Of a stretch of DNA of 64,000 bases, positions 7,382-16,880 are shown in pieces. Source of the DNA: Blastococcus sp. TF02-8. GTDB lineage: Bacteria; Actinomycetota; Actinomycetes; Mycobacteriales; Geodermatophilaceae. How positions within the stretch are numbered: position 1 is the stretch's first letter; the number at the start of each line of letters is the position of its first letter. The notes under the pieces were generated by a model. It saw only the letters and a list, made by a program, of their open reading frames with translations. It was not told the DNA's origin and did not search any database. The DNA lies in NCBI RefSeq assembly GCF_003319175.1, contig NZ_QOHK01000002.1:248001-312000 (forward strand), given 5' to 3'. The position numbers and the translations under genes are program-made.

Positions 7382-8584
7382 ATGCCGTCCGAGACCGCTC
7401 CCGCACCCGGTCCGATCCCCGCCGTCGACCCCCCGACGCGACCGCACTGGCGGCTGCTCGGCGCCCTGACCGCAGCGGCCTTCGCCACCGTGACGGTGGA
7501 GCTCTCGCCGGCCGGCCTGCTCCCTGGTATCGCCGCCGACCTGCAGGTCAGCACGTCGGCCGCCGGCGTCCTGGTCGCCGTCTGGGCGGTCACGCTGGCC
7601 ACCACCAGCCTGTTCCTCGTGCGCCTGACCCGGCGGGTGGCGCGGCAGCGGGTCATCGGTCTCGCGCTCCTGGTCTTCGGGCTGGCGACCGTCGCGACCG
7701 CGGCCGCCCCGTCGCTCGCGACGGCGATGGTCGCGCGTGTGGTGGGCGCCGCTGCGCACGGGCTGGTGTGGGCGCTGCTCGTGCCGCACGCCGCGAGCCT
7801 GGTGCCGCCGGAGCGCCTCGGGCGGGCAGTCTCGGTCGTCCTGGCCGGACCCGCTGCGGCCACGGTGCTCGGGGTTCCTGCCGCCACTGCGCTGGGGAGC
7901 GCGGTCGGCTGGCGGGCCGCATTCGTCGTCCTCGCCCTGCTCGTGCTGCCGCCGGCCTGGCTGCTGCTGGGCGGGCGTAGCGCGCAGCGACCGGAGGAGA
8001 CCGGAGGGGCGGGCGCGTGGTGGCGCGACGCGAGCATGCGCGTCGTCGCGCGCAACGCCGTCGCCACTGCCGCGGTGCTGGCCGGCCACTTCGCCGCGGC
8101 CACCTACGTGGCGGTGCTGGTCACCGACGCCGGCGGGCTGTCGGTCGGTGCCGTGCCGGTGGTGCTCTTCGTCTTCGGCGCAGCCGGGGTTGCGGGGCTC
8201 GCGGTGTCGGGGCCGCTCGCGGACCGGCGTCCCCGCTCCGCTCTCACGGGAACGGCCGTCGCCTTCGCCGTCGCGCTGGCCGGCCTCGGGCTGCTCGGCC
8301 TGCATCCGGCAGTGGCCTTCGTCGTCGTCGTGGTGTGGGGGTTCCTGATCGGCCTGCTGCCGCCGGTGTTCCAGACCCGCATCGCGCGGCTGGCCTCGCC
8401 GGAGGTGCGCGACGTCGCCGGTGCGGTGGCCATCTCGGCGCTGAACGTCGGGATCGCCGCCGGCGCGCTCGTCGGGGGAGTGATCCTGGCCCGTGCCGGT
8501 ACCTCGGGTCTCGTGGTCGCGGCGGCGGTGCTGGCGGCGGCCGGAGCGGGTGGGCTCCTGCTCGACCGCGCGACGCGGCGGTGA
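7382..8584 (+). CDS. MFS drug-efflux transporter (AraJ/Bcr-like)
   Basis: A 400-aa 12-helix major facilitator: FATVTVELSPAGLLPGIAADLQVS in helix 1 and its loop, then ARVVGAAAHGLVWALLVPHAASLVPPERLGRA (a split quotation of helices 4-5 would read the same). The TVELSPAGLLP signature is typical of the AraJ/arabinose-efflux-like DHA1 group. It is probably induced by a toxic compound sensed by the divergent MerR protein. It has no ribosome site and is predicted to be translated leaderless from the ATG at 7382. A nested hairpin follows the stop. Confidence 0.88.
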   Translation: MPSETAPAPGPIPAVDPPTRPHWRLLGALTAAAFATVTVELSPAGLLPGIAADLQVSTSAAGVLVAVWAVTLATTSLFLVRLTRRVARQRVIGLALLVFGLATVATAAAPSLATAMVARVVGAAAHGLVWALLVPHAASLVPPERLGRAVSVVLAGPAAATVLGVPAATALGSAVGWRAAFVVLALLVLPPAWLLLGGRSAQRPEETGGAGAWWRDASMRVVARNAVATAAVLAGHFAAATYVAVLVTDAGGLSVGAVPVVLFVFGAAGVAGLAVSGPLADRRPRSALTGTAVAFAVALAGLGLLGLHPAVAFVVVVVWGFLIGLLPPVFQTRIARLASPEVRDVAGAVAISALNVGIAAGALVGGVILARAGTSGLVVAAAVLAAAGAGGLLLDRATRR

Positions 8585-8590
8585 GTGCAT

Positions 8591-8618
8591 GCCCCGGCGC
8601 CCCGCGGGGCACCGGGGC
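8591..8618 (+). terminator. nested intergenic hairpin
   Basis: GCCCCGG (8591-8597) pairs with CCGGGGC (8612-8618), and inside it GCCCC (8599-8603) pairs with GGGGC (8606-8610). It lies in the 38-nt gap between the MFS stop and the CDF start. It may reduce read-through or act in the 5' region of the CDF mRNA. Confidence 0.45.
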
Positions 8619-8622
8619 TGCC

Positions 8623-9627
8623 ATGACCCAGCCCGCGCCCGCGCCCGACCACGAACTCGCCAAGGACGCCGGCGGTGGCGGCGAGAGCGAGTCCACCGGC
8701 ACCGTCGTCGTCGCGGGCCTGGCCAACCTGGGCATCGCGATCGCGAAGCTGATCGGCGGTCTGCTCAGCCATTCCTCGGCGATGCTGTCGGAGGCGGCGC
8801 ACTCGCTGGCCGACACGATCACCGAGGTCCTGCTGTTCATCGCGCTCAAGCGCGGCACGAAGGCCCCTGACGCCAAGCACCCGGTCGGCTACGGGCGGGA
8901 GACCTACTTCTGGGCGCTGCTGGCCTGCCTGGCGACCTTCACCCTCGGTGCCGGCTTCTCCATCTGGCAGGGCGTAAGCACGATCCGCGGTGGCGAGGAG
9001 CAGGGCTCGCCCCTGGTCTCCTACATCGTGCTGGCGGTCTCGTTCGTGCTGGAGGGCTCCTCGCTGATCAAGGCGATCCGCCAGGTGCGCAGCGAGGCCC
9101 GCAAGTGGGGGACGACGTCGCGCCGGTACCTCGCGCAGACCACCGACACCACGGTCAAGGCGGTCACCTTCGAGGACAGTGCCGCGCTGGTGGGGCTCGT
9201 GCTCGCCGCGCTGGGGCTCACCCTGGAGCACCTCACCGGCGACCCCGTCTGGGACGGCGTGGCCGCGATCGCCATCGGCATCCTGCTGCTCTTCGTGGCC
9301 GGCGCGCTCGGGCGGGCGAACGTCTCGCTGCTGATCGGGCAGTCGATCTCGCCGCGGCTCCAGGCCGAGCTCAAGGCCGAGATCATGGCGCTGCCGCAGG
9401 TCACCGACGTGCCGTTCATGCTGACCACTGTCATCGGCCCCGGTCAGCTCATCGTCTCGGCCAAGGTGGACTTCGAGGACACCGTCACGGTGGCAGATGT
9501 GGAGCGCGCGTCCGACGAGGCAGAGCGCCGGCTGGTCGCCCGCCATGAGGGCGTGCGCTACGTCTTCCTCGACCCGACGCCGGGCGACGGTCGCGCCCGC
9601 GCGGAGGTGCACCCTGCGGACGGATAA
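8623..9627 (+). CDS. cation diffusion facilitator (CDF) family metal exporter
   Basis: A 334-aa inner-membrane protein with six predicted helices. Helix 2 has SAMLSEAAHSLADTITEVLLF, whose SEAxHSLxD motif carries the HxxxD transport-site residues, and the loop contains HPVGYGRETYFW. A C-terminal cytoplasmic dimerisation domain follows (~250-320). CDF proteins exchange Zn2+, Fe2+, Mn2+ or Co2+ for protons; the metal cannot be told here. The ATG at 8623 is the first plausible start. Confidence 0.9.
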   Translation: MTQPAPAPDHELAKDAGGGGESESTGTVVVAGLANLGIAIAKLIGGLLSHSSAMLSEAAHSLADTITEVLLFIALKRGTKAPDAKHPVGYGRETYFWALLACLATFTLGAGFSIWQGVSTIRGGEEQGSPLVSYIVLAVSFVLEGSSLIKAIRQVRSEARKWGTTSRRYLAQTTDTTVKAVTFEDSAALVGLVLAALGLTLEHLTGDPVWDGVAAIAIGILLLFVAGALGRANVSLLIGQSISPRLQAELKAEIMALPQVTDVPFMLTTVIGPGQLIVSAKVDFEDTVTVADVERASDEAERRLVARHEGVRYVFLDPTPGDGRARAEVHPADG

Positions 9628-9743
9628 GCAGGGCTCGCGACGGTGGGCAACGAGCTGATGCGACCGGTTCAGATCCGCAACACGCGGTTCAACTGCGCAA
9701 ATACACCCTGAGCTAGAGGAATGGCAAGTTCCGTAACGACTCG

Positions 9744-10097
9744 GTGACGGGACTCCGCGATCAGTTGGTGGCGCTAACCATGTGGGACAGGCTGCCGACC
9801 GGTCGCCCACGGCAGGTACGGCTCCGAGCGCAATTGGCTAGTGAAGAAATCGCTGGTGGGCATGCCTTCAACAAGCATGTCGTGCAGCTTGGCGAGTTCT
9901 CCGGGGTCACGACTCGCGCTGAGTTTGCCAGCGTGATCGAGAACACCATCATGAAGGGCGAATCGCGCAGCTTGTCAGGCGGGCGAGTGGCGTACTGGAA
10001 CCAGGGGGTGGTCGTTATTCGAAACCCGAACGCGGTTGATGGTGGAACCGCCTTTCGGCCGACAGATGGGTATGACTACTACACTGGCCTGCACTAG
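9744..10097 (+). CDS. orphan polymorphic-toxin C-terminal domain (probable RNase toxin)
   Basis: A 117-aa protein. From ~residue 33 it resembles the compact C-terminal toxin modules of polymorphic toxin systems: GGHAFNKHVVQLGEF, TTRAEFASVIENTI, GRVAYW, VVIRNP and DGGTAFRPTDGYDYY. The conserved His-x3-His/Lys, Arg-x2-Tyr-Trp and TAFRP residues suggest a nuclease of the BECR/EndoU-like type; that is recognition from memory, not a search. No signal peptide, PAAR, WXG100 or repeat delivery region precedes it, so it is either a captured toxin tip or a remnant. The start is uncertain (GTG 9744 or ATG 9781). GC is about 59 % over 9901-10140, far below its neighbours, pointing to recent transfer. The next gene is a probable immunity protein. 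Confidence 0.62.
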   Translation: MTGLRDQLVALTMWDRLPTGRPRQVRLRAQLASEEIAGGHAFNKHVVQLGEFSGVTTRAEFASVIENTIMKGESRSLSGGRVAYWNQGVVVIRNPNAVDGGTAFRPTDGYDYYTGLH

Positions 10098-10106
10098 AGG
10101 ACTGGA

Positions 10107-10319
10107 GTGGACTTGGAGCTGATAGAAGGAGTTGGGCGCATAATCTTGTCGCTCACCCGTGACGAACTGCTGCTCATTGCCGGGGCGGTGAATGAAGCGA
10201 TCGAGGCAGTCGATGATTGGGAATTCGCCACCAGGCTAGGCGTGGACAAGGAGGCTGCTAGGACAATGCGGGCCGAGCTGCGCAGGGTTGTCTCTGACCT
10301 GCCCCCCGATGGGCACTGA
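10107..10319 (+). CDS. probable immunity protein for the upstream toxin
   Basis: A 70-aa acidic helical protein: LSLTRDELLLIAGAVNEAIEAV, then DDWEFATRLGVDKEAARTMRAELRRVV. This pattern (LTRDELL...NEAIE...FATRLGV) matches small immunity proteins that I recall beside such toxin tips. The GTG start at 10107 is 9 nt after the toxin stop and follows AGAGGA at 6-nt spacing, so the pair is one operon. It shares the low GC of the island. No membrane segment is present, which fits neutralising a cytoplasmic toxin. Confidence 0.62.
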   Translation: MDLELIEGVGRIILSLTRDELLLIAGAVNEAIEAVDDWEFATRLGVDKEAARTMRAELRRVVSDLPPDGH

Positions 10320-10443
10320 TCGGGCTTCCTCGTGTGCGGTGGTCTCGTGGGCGGGGCCTCTTGGTGCCTCCGAATGGGACGACATCGGGAGCACAAATTC
10401 ATGCACCGGGAATGCTTGAAGCTGCAACGAGGTTGAGGGGGGC

Positions 10444-11136
10444 ATGCAGGTAGAGGTCTGGTCCGACGTCGTGTGTCCGTGGTGCTACATCGGTAAGCGC
10501 CGGTTGGAGAGCGCCCTCGAGCAGTTCCCGCATCGGGACCAGGTCGAGGTGATCTGGCGGTCGTTCCAGCTCGACCCGTCCGTTACCGAGGGCGAGACGC
10601 ACCCGACGCTGCCGGCATTGGCCGCCAAGTACGGCGCCTCGGTCGAGCAGATGCGCGCCAACATGGCGCACGTCGAGGAGCTCGCCGCCGCCGAGGGGCT
10701 GGAGTACCACCTGGCCGACGGCATCAGTGGCAACACCCTGCTCGCCCACGAACTGCTGCACCTGGCCGCCGAGCACGGCAAGCGCAACGAGCTCAAGGAG
10801 CGCCTGCTGCACGCCTACTTCGAGGAGCAGCGCTCGGTCTTCGACATCGAGTCGCTGGTGCCCTTCGCGGTCGAGGTGGGTCTCGACGAGACCGAGGTCC
10901 GCGCGGCGCTGACCGATCGGCGGTACCTGTCCGCCGTCCGCCAGGACGGCGCCACAGCGCAGGCGCTCGGTGCAACCGGTGTTCCGTTCTTCGTCGTCGA
11001 CCGCAAGTACGGCGCGGCCGGCGCCCAGCCCGCCGAGCTGCTCCTGCAGATCCTCGAGCGCGCCTGGGCCGACGCGAACCCGCTGATCACCGTCCCTGCG
11101 GCCGAGGGCTGCGACGACGGCAGCTGCGCCGTCTAA
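10444..11136 (+). CDS. DsbA-family oxidoreductase (FrnE-like)
   Basis: A 230-aa cytoplasmic thioredoxin-fold protein with an inserted helical domain. The active site is Cys11-Pro-Trp-Cys14 (VVCPWCYIGKRRLE). The FQLDP segment and the ATGVPFFVVDRKYG cis-proline loop are typical of FrnE/2-hydroxychromene isomerase-like members. It probably catalyses disulfide exchange or isomerisation, and homologues are tied to oxidative-stress tolerance. The ATG at 10444 follows GAGGGGGG. A C-terminal CDDGSC motif offers two extra cysteines. Its stop overlaps by 4 nt with that of the convergent gene. Confidence 0.92.
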   Translation: MQVEVWSDVVCPWCYIGKRRLESALEQFPHRDQVEVIWRSFQLDPSVTEGETHPTLPALAAKYGASVEQMRANMAHVEELAAAEGLEYHLADGISGNTLLAHELLHLAAEHGKRNELKERLLHAYFEEQRSVFDIESLVPFAVEVGLDETEVRAALTDRRYLSAVRQDGATAQALGATGVPFFVVDRKYGAAGAQPAELLLQILERAWADANPLITVPAAEGCDDGSCAV

Positions 11137-12098
11137 CCCAGGAGCTTCGGCATCGCGCGCAGCGCCTTCTCCGCGTCGGCGGTCAGCTCGCGAACCACGT
11201 CGGTCGCCGATCGTTCGGTCGTCACCAGGCCCACCGCCTCGCCCGCGTAGAGCGGGGCATTGGCCGGGTCGCCGCCGCGGCGGCCCTCGACGACCCGCTG
11301 GCGCGCGACGGCGTCGTCCACCAGGGCCTCCTCGCGGCCGTGCCGCTCGCGGCTGAAGTCGTTGACCAGCGCCCGCCCGGGCCACCGCGAGGGCCAGGCG
11401 ATGCCCTCGGCGACGTCGAACGCGCGGGTCAGCACCGTCTCGTCGCCGGTGGCCGTGCGGATCCGTGCGCGCGCGGCCGGCTTGTTCAGCCCCTCCGTGC
11501 ACGAGAGCAGTGCTGTCCCGATCCACACCCCGGCCGCCCCTGCGACCAGGGCGGCGGCCATGGCCCGGCCGGTCGCGATGCCGCCGGCCGCGATCACCGG
11601 GCGGTCGGTGAGCGCCAGCACCTCCTGCAGCAGCGGCAGCATCGACCGCTGCCCGGTGTGCCCCCCGGCCTCGGTGCCCTGCGCCACCAGGACGTCGACC
11701 CCCGCATCGAGGGCCCGCCGCGCATCGGCCACCGTGTTGACCTGCGCGCAGACAGCGATCCCCGCGTCGTGCAGCGGGCCGACGTAGGGTGCCGGGTCGC
11801 CGAAGGAGACCGACACCAGGCTCGGGGCAGCCGCCACGGTCGCCTCGAACAGCTCGGGCTTCGATTCGAGCACCCAGATCATCAGCCCGACGCCGAACGG
11901 GGCGTTCCCCACCAGAGCGCACTGCTCGCTCACGACATCTGCTGTGTGGGCGCCGCTGACGCCGATCATGCCGAGCCCACCAGCACGGGAGACGGCGGCA
12001 GCCAGCGCACCGCCGGCGACGCCGGCCATCGGCGCACCGATGACCGGCGTCGCGAGGTCGAACCGGCGAGTCAGTGCAGTCCTGATCACGCCGGCCAT
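11133..12098 (-). CDS. nitronate monooxygenase / NAD(P)H-dependent flavin oxidoreductase
   Basis: A 321-aa TIM-barrel FMN protein of the 2-nitropropane-dioxygenase-like family: TPVIGAPMAGVAGGALAAAVSRAGGLGMIG at the N-terminus in two adjoining motifs, VLVAQGTEAGGHTG for phosphate binding, and PVIAAGGIATGRAMAAAL. It oxidises alkyl nitronates or acts as a flavin reductase. The start ATG 12098 is one choice; GTG 12089 is the other. It lies 8 nt after the small gene ending at 12107 and is probably cotranscribed with it. Confidence 0.88.
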   Translation of the reverse strand: MAGVIRTALTRRFDLATPVIGAPMAGVAGGALAAAVSRAGGLGMIGVSGAHTADVVSEQCALVGNAPFGVGLMIWVLESKPELFEATVAAAPSLVSVSFGDPAPYVGPLHDAGIAVCAQVNTVADARRALDAGVDVLVAQGTEAGGHTGQRSMLPLLQEVLALTDRPVIAAGGIATGRAMAAALVAGAAGVWIGTALLSCTEGLNKPAARARIRTATGDETVLTRAFDVAEGIAWPSRWPGRALVNDFSRERHGREEALVDDAVARQRVVEGRRGGDPANAPLYAGEAVGLVTTERSATDVVRELTADAEKALRAMPKLLG

Positions 12099-12106
12099 CC
12101 TGCCCG

Positions 12107-12349
12107 CTACTGCGCGGTGGGGCCGCCCTGCTCGGTGCCCTGCAGGCGGCCGAGGAACTCGTGGCACTTCGCGGCGCGCTTGGAGTCCTGCTCCATCACC
12201 TTGCGGAAGAACTTCGCGACGTCGTCCAGGCCCGCGTTCTCGGCGTCCCGGACGTACTGGCCGTAGTCGTGCCCGGCCTTGAGCGAGTGGTACTGGACGG
12301 AGATGAGGTCGTAGTAGACGTCCTCGAACCCGGTCTCACCGGTGGCCAT
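12107..12349 (-). CDS. conserved small helical protein
   Basis: An 80-aa protein that I cannot name with confidence. It is almost entirely helical: FEDVYYDLISVQYHSLKAGHDY, then VRDAENAGLDDVAKFFRKVMEQD and AKCHEFLGRL. The helix-turn-helix hairpin with Glu, His and Asp spaced along it recalls half of a ferritin-like bundle, but a full di-iron site is not evident. GGAGGA precedes the ATG at 12349. It is followed closely by the nitronate monooxygenase gene. Confidence 0.7.
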   Translation of the reverse strand: MATGETGFEDVYYDLISVQYHSLKAGHDYGQYVRDAENAGLDDVAKFFRKVMEQDSKRAAKCHEFLGRLQGTEQGGPTAQ

Positions 12350-12416
12350 CGGTCCTCCTCGGGGATGCAACGTGTGGTGGCCGCCACATACCCGGGAGGA
12401 CCGGTCCGTCACACCG

Positions 12417-12635
12417 TCAGGTGGTGGGCCCGTCGGAGAACGCGCCACCGGTGACGTCGCCGCCGCCGGCCTCGTCCGACAGCGTCTGGCTGGTCGCGAG
12501 CTCGTCCTCGCCCGTGGCCTCGGGGGTGTCCTCGCCGGAGGCCAGGTTCTCGCCCTCGCCGAGAGCGCCGGGGTCGGCCTGCGTGGTGCGGGGGTCGTTG
12601 AGCGGGTCCGGGGTGTCGGGATCGGTCACGGTCAT
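12417..12635 (-). CDS. small acidic, probably disordered protein (1 of 4)
   Basis: A 72-aa protein dominated by Asp, Glu, Gly, Thr and Pro, with no predicted helix of note: it begins MTVTDPDTPDPLNDPRTT and ends TGGAFSDGPTT. A strong AGGAGG ribosome site 5 nt before the ATG supports translation. Similar short acidic Gly/Pro-rich ORFs occur at 37911-38072, 40639-40809 and 42479-42634. Function unknown; hydrophilin-like protection in drying is one guess. It faces the divergent ArsR gene at 12710. Confidence 0.68.
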   Translation of the reverse strand: MTVTDPDTPDPLNDPRTTQADPGALGEGENLASGEDTPEATGEDELATSQTLSDEAGGGDVTGGAFSDGPTT

Positions 12636-12681
12636 GCCGACCTCCTATCCCGATGCAGCGCGCACGAACCCCTCGACCAAC

Positions 12682-12701
12682 GCGTAACCGCTGTGTTACG
12701 C
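12682..12701 (+). promoter_or_regulatory. ArsR-type operator GCGTAAC-N6-GTTACGC
   Basis: A perfect 7-bp inverted repeat (12682-12688 and 12695-12701) ends 8 bp before the ArsR GTG start at 12710. It probably overlaps the -10 region, so binding would shut off the ArsR-SRPBCC operon and possibly the divergent small gene. The half-site GTAAC resembles the GCAAC half-site of the operator at 4605-4664. Confidence 0.65.
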
Positions 12702-12709
12702 ATTCCAGC

Positions 12710-13039
12710 GTGGAAGCACTGCAGGCGCTCGCCGACCCGACGCGGCGCGAGCTGCTGGCCCTCCTGGCCCGCGGCGAGCGCACCGCGGGCGAGCTCGCGG
12801 CCCCCTTCGCGGTCAGCCGCCCGGCCATCAGCCGCCACCTGCGCGTGCTGCGGGAGACCGGGCTGGTCCGCGTGCGGGCCGACGGTCGGGAGCGCCGCTA
12901 CGCCCTGGACCCGGCGCCGTTGCGGCAGCTGGACCAGTGGCTGGAGCCCTACCGAGACCTCTGGGCGCAGCGCCTCGACGCCCTGGACACCGAGATCGCC
13001 CGCGGCCGGCGGGCACCGAGGAACGGAGACCCGGCATGA
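12710..13039 (+). CDS. ArsR-family regulator (second ArsR-SRPBCC module)
   Basis: A 109-aa winged-helix repressor: EALQALADPTRRELLALLARG, then FAVSRPAISRHLRVLRETGLV and the wing DGRERRYALDPAPL. It lacks metal-binding cysteines. The GTG at 12710 directly follows the operator palindrome with no ribosome site, suggesting a leaderless or near-leaderless transcript. Its TGA overlaps the ATG of the SRPBCC gene (ATGA). It is the second module of this kind in the window, after 3304-4591. Confidence 0.9.
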   Translation: MEALQALADPTRRELLALLARGERTAGELAAPFAVSRPAISRHLRVLRETGLVRVRADGRERRYALDPAPLRQLDQWLEPYRDLWAQRLDALDTEIARGRRAPRNGDPA

Positions 13040-13542
13040 CCGACCTGGAGACCCGGCGCGGCGTCGTCACCACCGAGCCGGACGGCCGGCAGCGGCTGGA
13101 GTTCCGGCGCAGCTGGCCCGACCCGATCGAGGACGTGTGGTCCGCGCTCACCGAGCCCGACCGGCTGGCCCGCTGGATCGGCACCTTCGAGGGCGAGCGG
13201 GCGCCCGGTGCGATCGGCACCTTCACGATGACCCACGAGGAGGAGCCTGCCGGGGACGCGATGCAGATCGTGGAGTGCTCGCCGCCGCACCGGCTGGTCG
13301 TGCAGTGGGTCGAGGAGCAGGAGGGCTCGGGCGTCTGGCGGATCGACCTGGACCTCTCGGTCGAGGAGGGGCGCACGGTCCTGCGCTTCGTCCAGTTCTT
13401 CCCGGCCGAGACCACGGTGACCGACTACGCCGGCGGCTGGCACTGGTACCTCGACAAGCTGGACGCCGTGGTCACCGGCGGCCCGGCCCCCGCCGCGTGG
13501 GAGCAGTTCTGGACGGAGGTCGGGCCGGGCTATGCGCGCTGA
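13036..13542 (+). CDS. SRPBCC domain protein coupled to ArsR
   Basis: A 168-aa START/Bet v1-like protein: FRRSWPDPIEDVWSALTEPDRLARWIGTF (two abutting motifs), then PHRLVVQWVEEQEGSGVWRIDLDL and a late ETTVTDYAGGWHWYLDKLDAVV helix. The GGWHWYLDKLDA ending is typical of AHSA1-like SRPBCC proteins regulated by a neighbouring ArsR. The ligand is unknown. Translation is coupled to the ArsR gene through a 4-nt overlap. It ends 4 nt before the stop of the convergent old yellow enzyme. Confidence 0.88.
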   Translation: MTDLETRRGVVTTEPDGRQRLEFRRSWPDPIEDVWSALTEPDRLARWIGTFEGERAPGAIGTFTMTHEEEPAGDAMQIVECSPPHRLVVQWVEEQEGSGVWRIDLDLSVEEGRTVLRFVQFFPAETTVTDYAGGWHWYLDKLDAVVTGGPAPAAWEQFWTEVGPGYAR

Positions 13543-13546
13543 GGGC

Positions 13547-14707
13547 TCAGGAGGGCTGCACGACCTGCACCGGGTCCGGGCCGGTCCACGGCCCGAGGCG
13601 GTCCAGCAGCCGGTCGCGGGAGGCCAGCCGGGGGCCGGCCTGCACCGGGTAGGTCTCGTGGCCGCCGGTCAGCTCCCGTTCCGCGTGGACGGCGAAGTTC
13701 GGGTCGTCCTGCGCCTCGCGGGCCAGCGCGACCAGGTCCGCCGCGCCGGAGGCGACGATCGCCTCGGCCTGTCGGGCGTCGACCACCAGCCCGACCGCCA
13801 TCGTGGCGATGTCGGCCTGCTCGCGGACGGCGGCCGCGTAGGGCACCTGGTACCCGTAGCCGATCGGGTGCTCCCAGCCGCCGCCGATGCCGCCGCCGGA
13901 CACGTCGACGACGTCGACCCCGCGGGCGCGCAGCTCCCGGGCGAAGGCCACCGTGTCCTCGACGGTCAGTCCCTCGCTGGTGCCGTCCACCGCCGAGACC
14001 CGGACGAGCAGCGGCTTCTCCTGCGACCACTCGGCCCGCACCGCCTCGACGACCTCCAGCGGGAAGCGCATCCGCGCCTCGCGCGAGCCGCCGTAGCCGT
14101 CCTCCCGCCGGTTGGTGAGCGGGGAGAGGAACTGGTGCAGCAGGTAACCGTGCGCGGCGTGCACCTCGACGACGTCGAAGCCGGCGGCCTCGGCGCGGCG
14201 GGTGGCGGCGACGAAGGCCTCCCGCACCTCAGCCATCTCCTCGACGGTCAGCGCGTGGGGCACCGGCCACCCCTCGCCCGCGGGCACCGGCGAGGCGGAG
14301 ACCGTGGGCCACGGCGCCTCGCCCGGGCGCGCGTTCTGCTCGGTCACCGGACCGCTGCCGTCCCAGGGGCGCAGGCTGCTGGCCTTGGCGCCGGCGTGCG
14401 CCAGCTGGATGCCGGCCGCGGCGCCCTCGGCGTGCAGGAAGTCCACGACCCGAGCGAGTCCCGGCACGTGCCCGTCGGACCACAGGCCGACGTCCCCGGG
14501 GCTGATCCGCCCCTCGGGCGTGACGCCCGAGGCCTCGACGACCACCAGCCCGAAGCCACCGAGGGCGAACCGGCCCAGGTGCACGAGGTGGTAGTCGCCG
14601 ACGAAGCCGTCGGTGACCGAGTACTGGCACATCGGTGCCACCGCGAGCCGATTGCGGAGAGTGACGTTCCGGAGGCGAAGCGGCGCAAGCAGGCTGGGGG
14701 AGTTCAC
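13547..14707 (-). CDS. NADH:flavin oxidoreductase, old yellow enzyme family (YqjM/XenA-like)
   Basis: A 386-aa FMN TIM-barrel ene-reductase. Motifs: NRLAVAPMCQYS with the active-site Cys of the YqjM subgroup, GVTPEGRISPGDVGLW, IQLAHAGAKAS, HAAHGYLLHQFLSPLTNRR carrying the substrate-binding His-x2-His pair, and VGLVVDARQAEAI for FMN phosphate. It reduces activated C=C bonds with NAD(P)H and is often linked to oxidative or electrophile stress. The GTG 14707 gives a family-like N-terminus; the frame is open to 14776 without good codons. Confidence 0.93.
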   Translation of the reverse strand: MNSPSLLAPLRLRNVTLRNRLAVAPMCQYSVTDGFVGDYHLVHLGRFALGGFGLVVVEASGVTPEGRISPGDVGLWSDGHVPGLARVVDFLHAEGAAAGIQLAHAGAKASSLRPWDGSGPVTEQNARPGEAPWPTVSASPVPAGEGWPVPHALTVEEMAEVREAFVAATRRAEAAGFDVVEVHAAHGYLLHQFLSPLTNRREDGYGGSREARMRFPLEVVEAVRAEWSQEKPLLVRVSAVDGTSEGLTVEDTVAFARELRARGVDVVDVSGGGIGGGWEHPIGYGYQVPYAAAVREQADIATMAVGLVVDARQAEAIVASGAADLVALAREAQDDPNFAVHAERELTGGHETYPVQAGPRLASRDRLLDRLGPWTGPDPVQVVQPS

Positions 14708-14785
14708 GGAATGTGGCCAACAACGCCTCCGACCAGGCTCTTCCGAGCTGAGGAGTAGACGTCCTATACGTAACATTCATCGCAG

Positions 14786-14829
14786 TTACAGCGGGGTGTC
14801 CGCGCTTGTACCCTGTCCCGATCCGGGAC
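14786..14829 (+). promoter_or_regulatory. PEPCK promoter and 5' hairpin
   Basis: The -35 box TTACAG (14786-14791) and -10 box TACCCT (14809-14814) are separated by 17 bp. Immediately after, GTCCCG-ATC-CGGGAC (14815-14829) can fold as a 6-bp stem at the very 5' end of the transcript. The leader to the GTG at 14911 is about 90 nt. The whole divergent gap is 14708-14910. Confidence 0.5.
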
Positions 14830-14910
14830 GGCCGCAGGCGCGGCCGCAGCTGGTACAGCAGGACCGCCGGAGCAGGACTCCGCCCCGGCTACGCAGAGGA
14901 TGGAGACGCC

Positions 14911-16725
<1,815 letters not shown>

Positions 16726-16748
16726 GCCCGGCCCCGCACGGGGCGGCA

Positions 16749-16785
16749 CACGAGGCCCGGAACCGCGCCGGTTCCGGGCCTCGTG
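16749..16785 (+). terminator. PEPCK terminator hairpin
   Basis: Perfect 16-bp stem (16749-16764 with 16770-16785) and 5-nt loop, 24 nt after the PEPCK stop. There is no U-tract. Confidence 0.8.
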
Positions 16786-16880
16786 CGTCTGGCGCGCGTG
16801 CGGCGTCGTCGGGGCAGGAGCCCCGCTGGTCGGTTAGCGTGGCTCTCACCCCCTCCCACGTCCCGGAGGCATCCCCGCTC

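Noticed and set aside
16839-16841. Upstream GTG as start of the MFS gene
   Set aside because: It overlaps TAGCGT, a probable -10 box, so it would lie upstream of the transcript; GTG 16881 is preferred.
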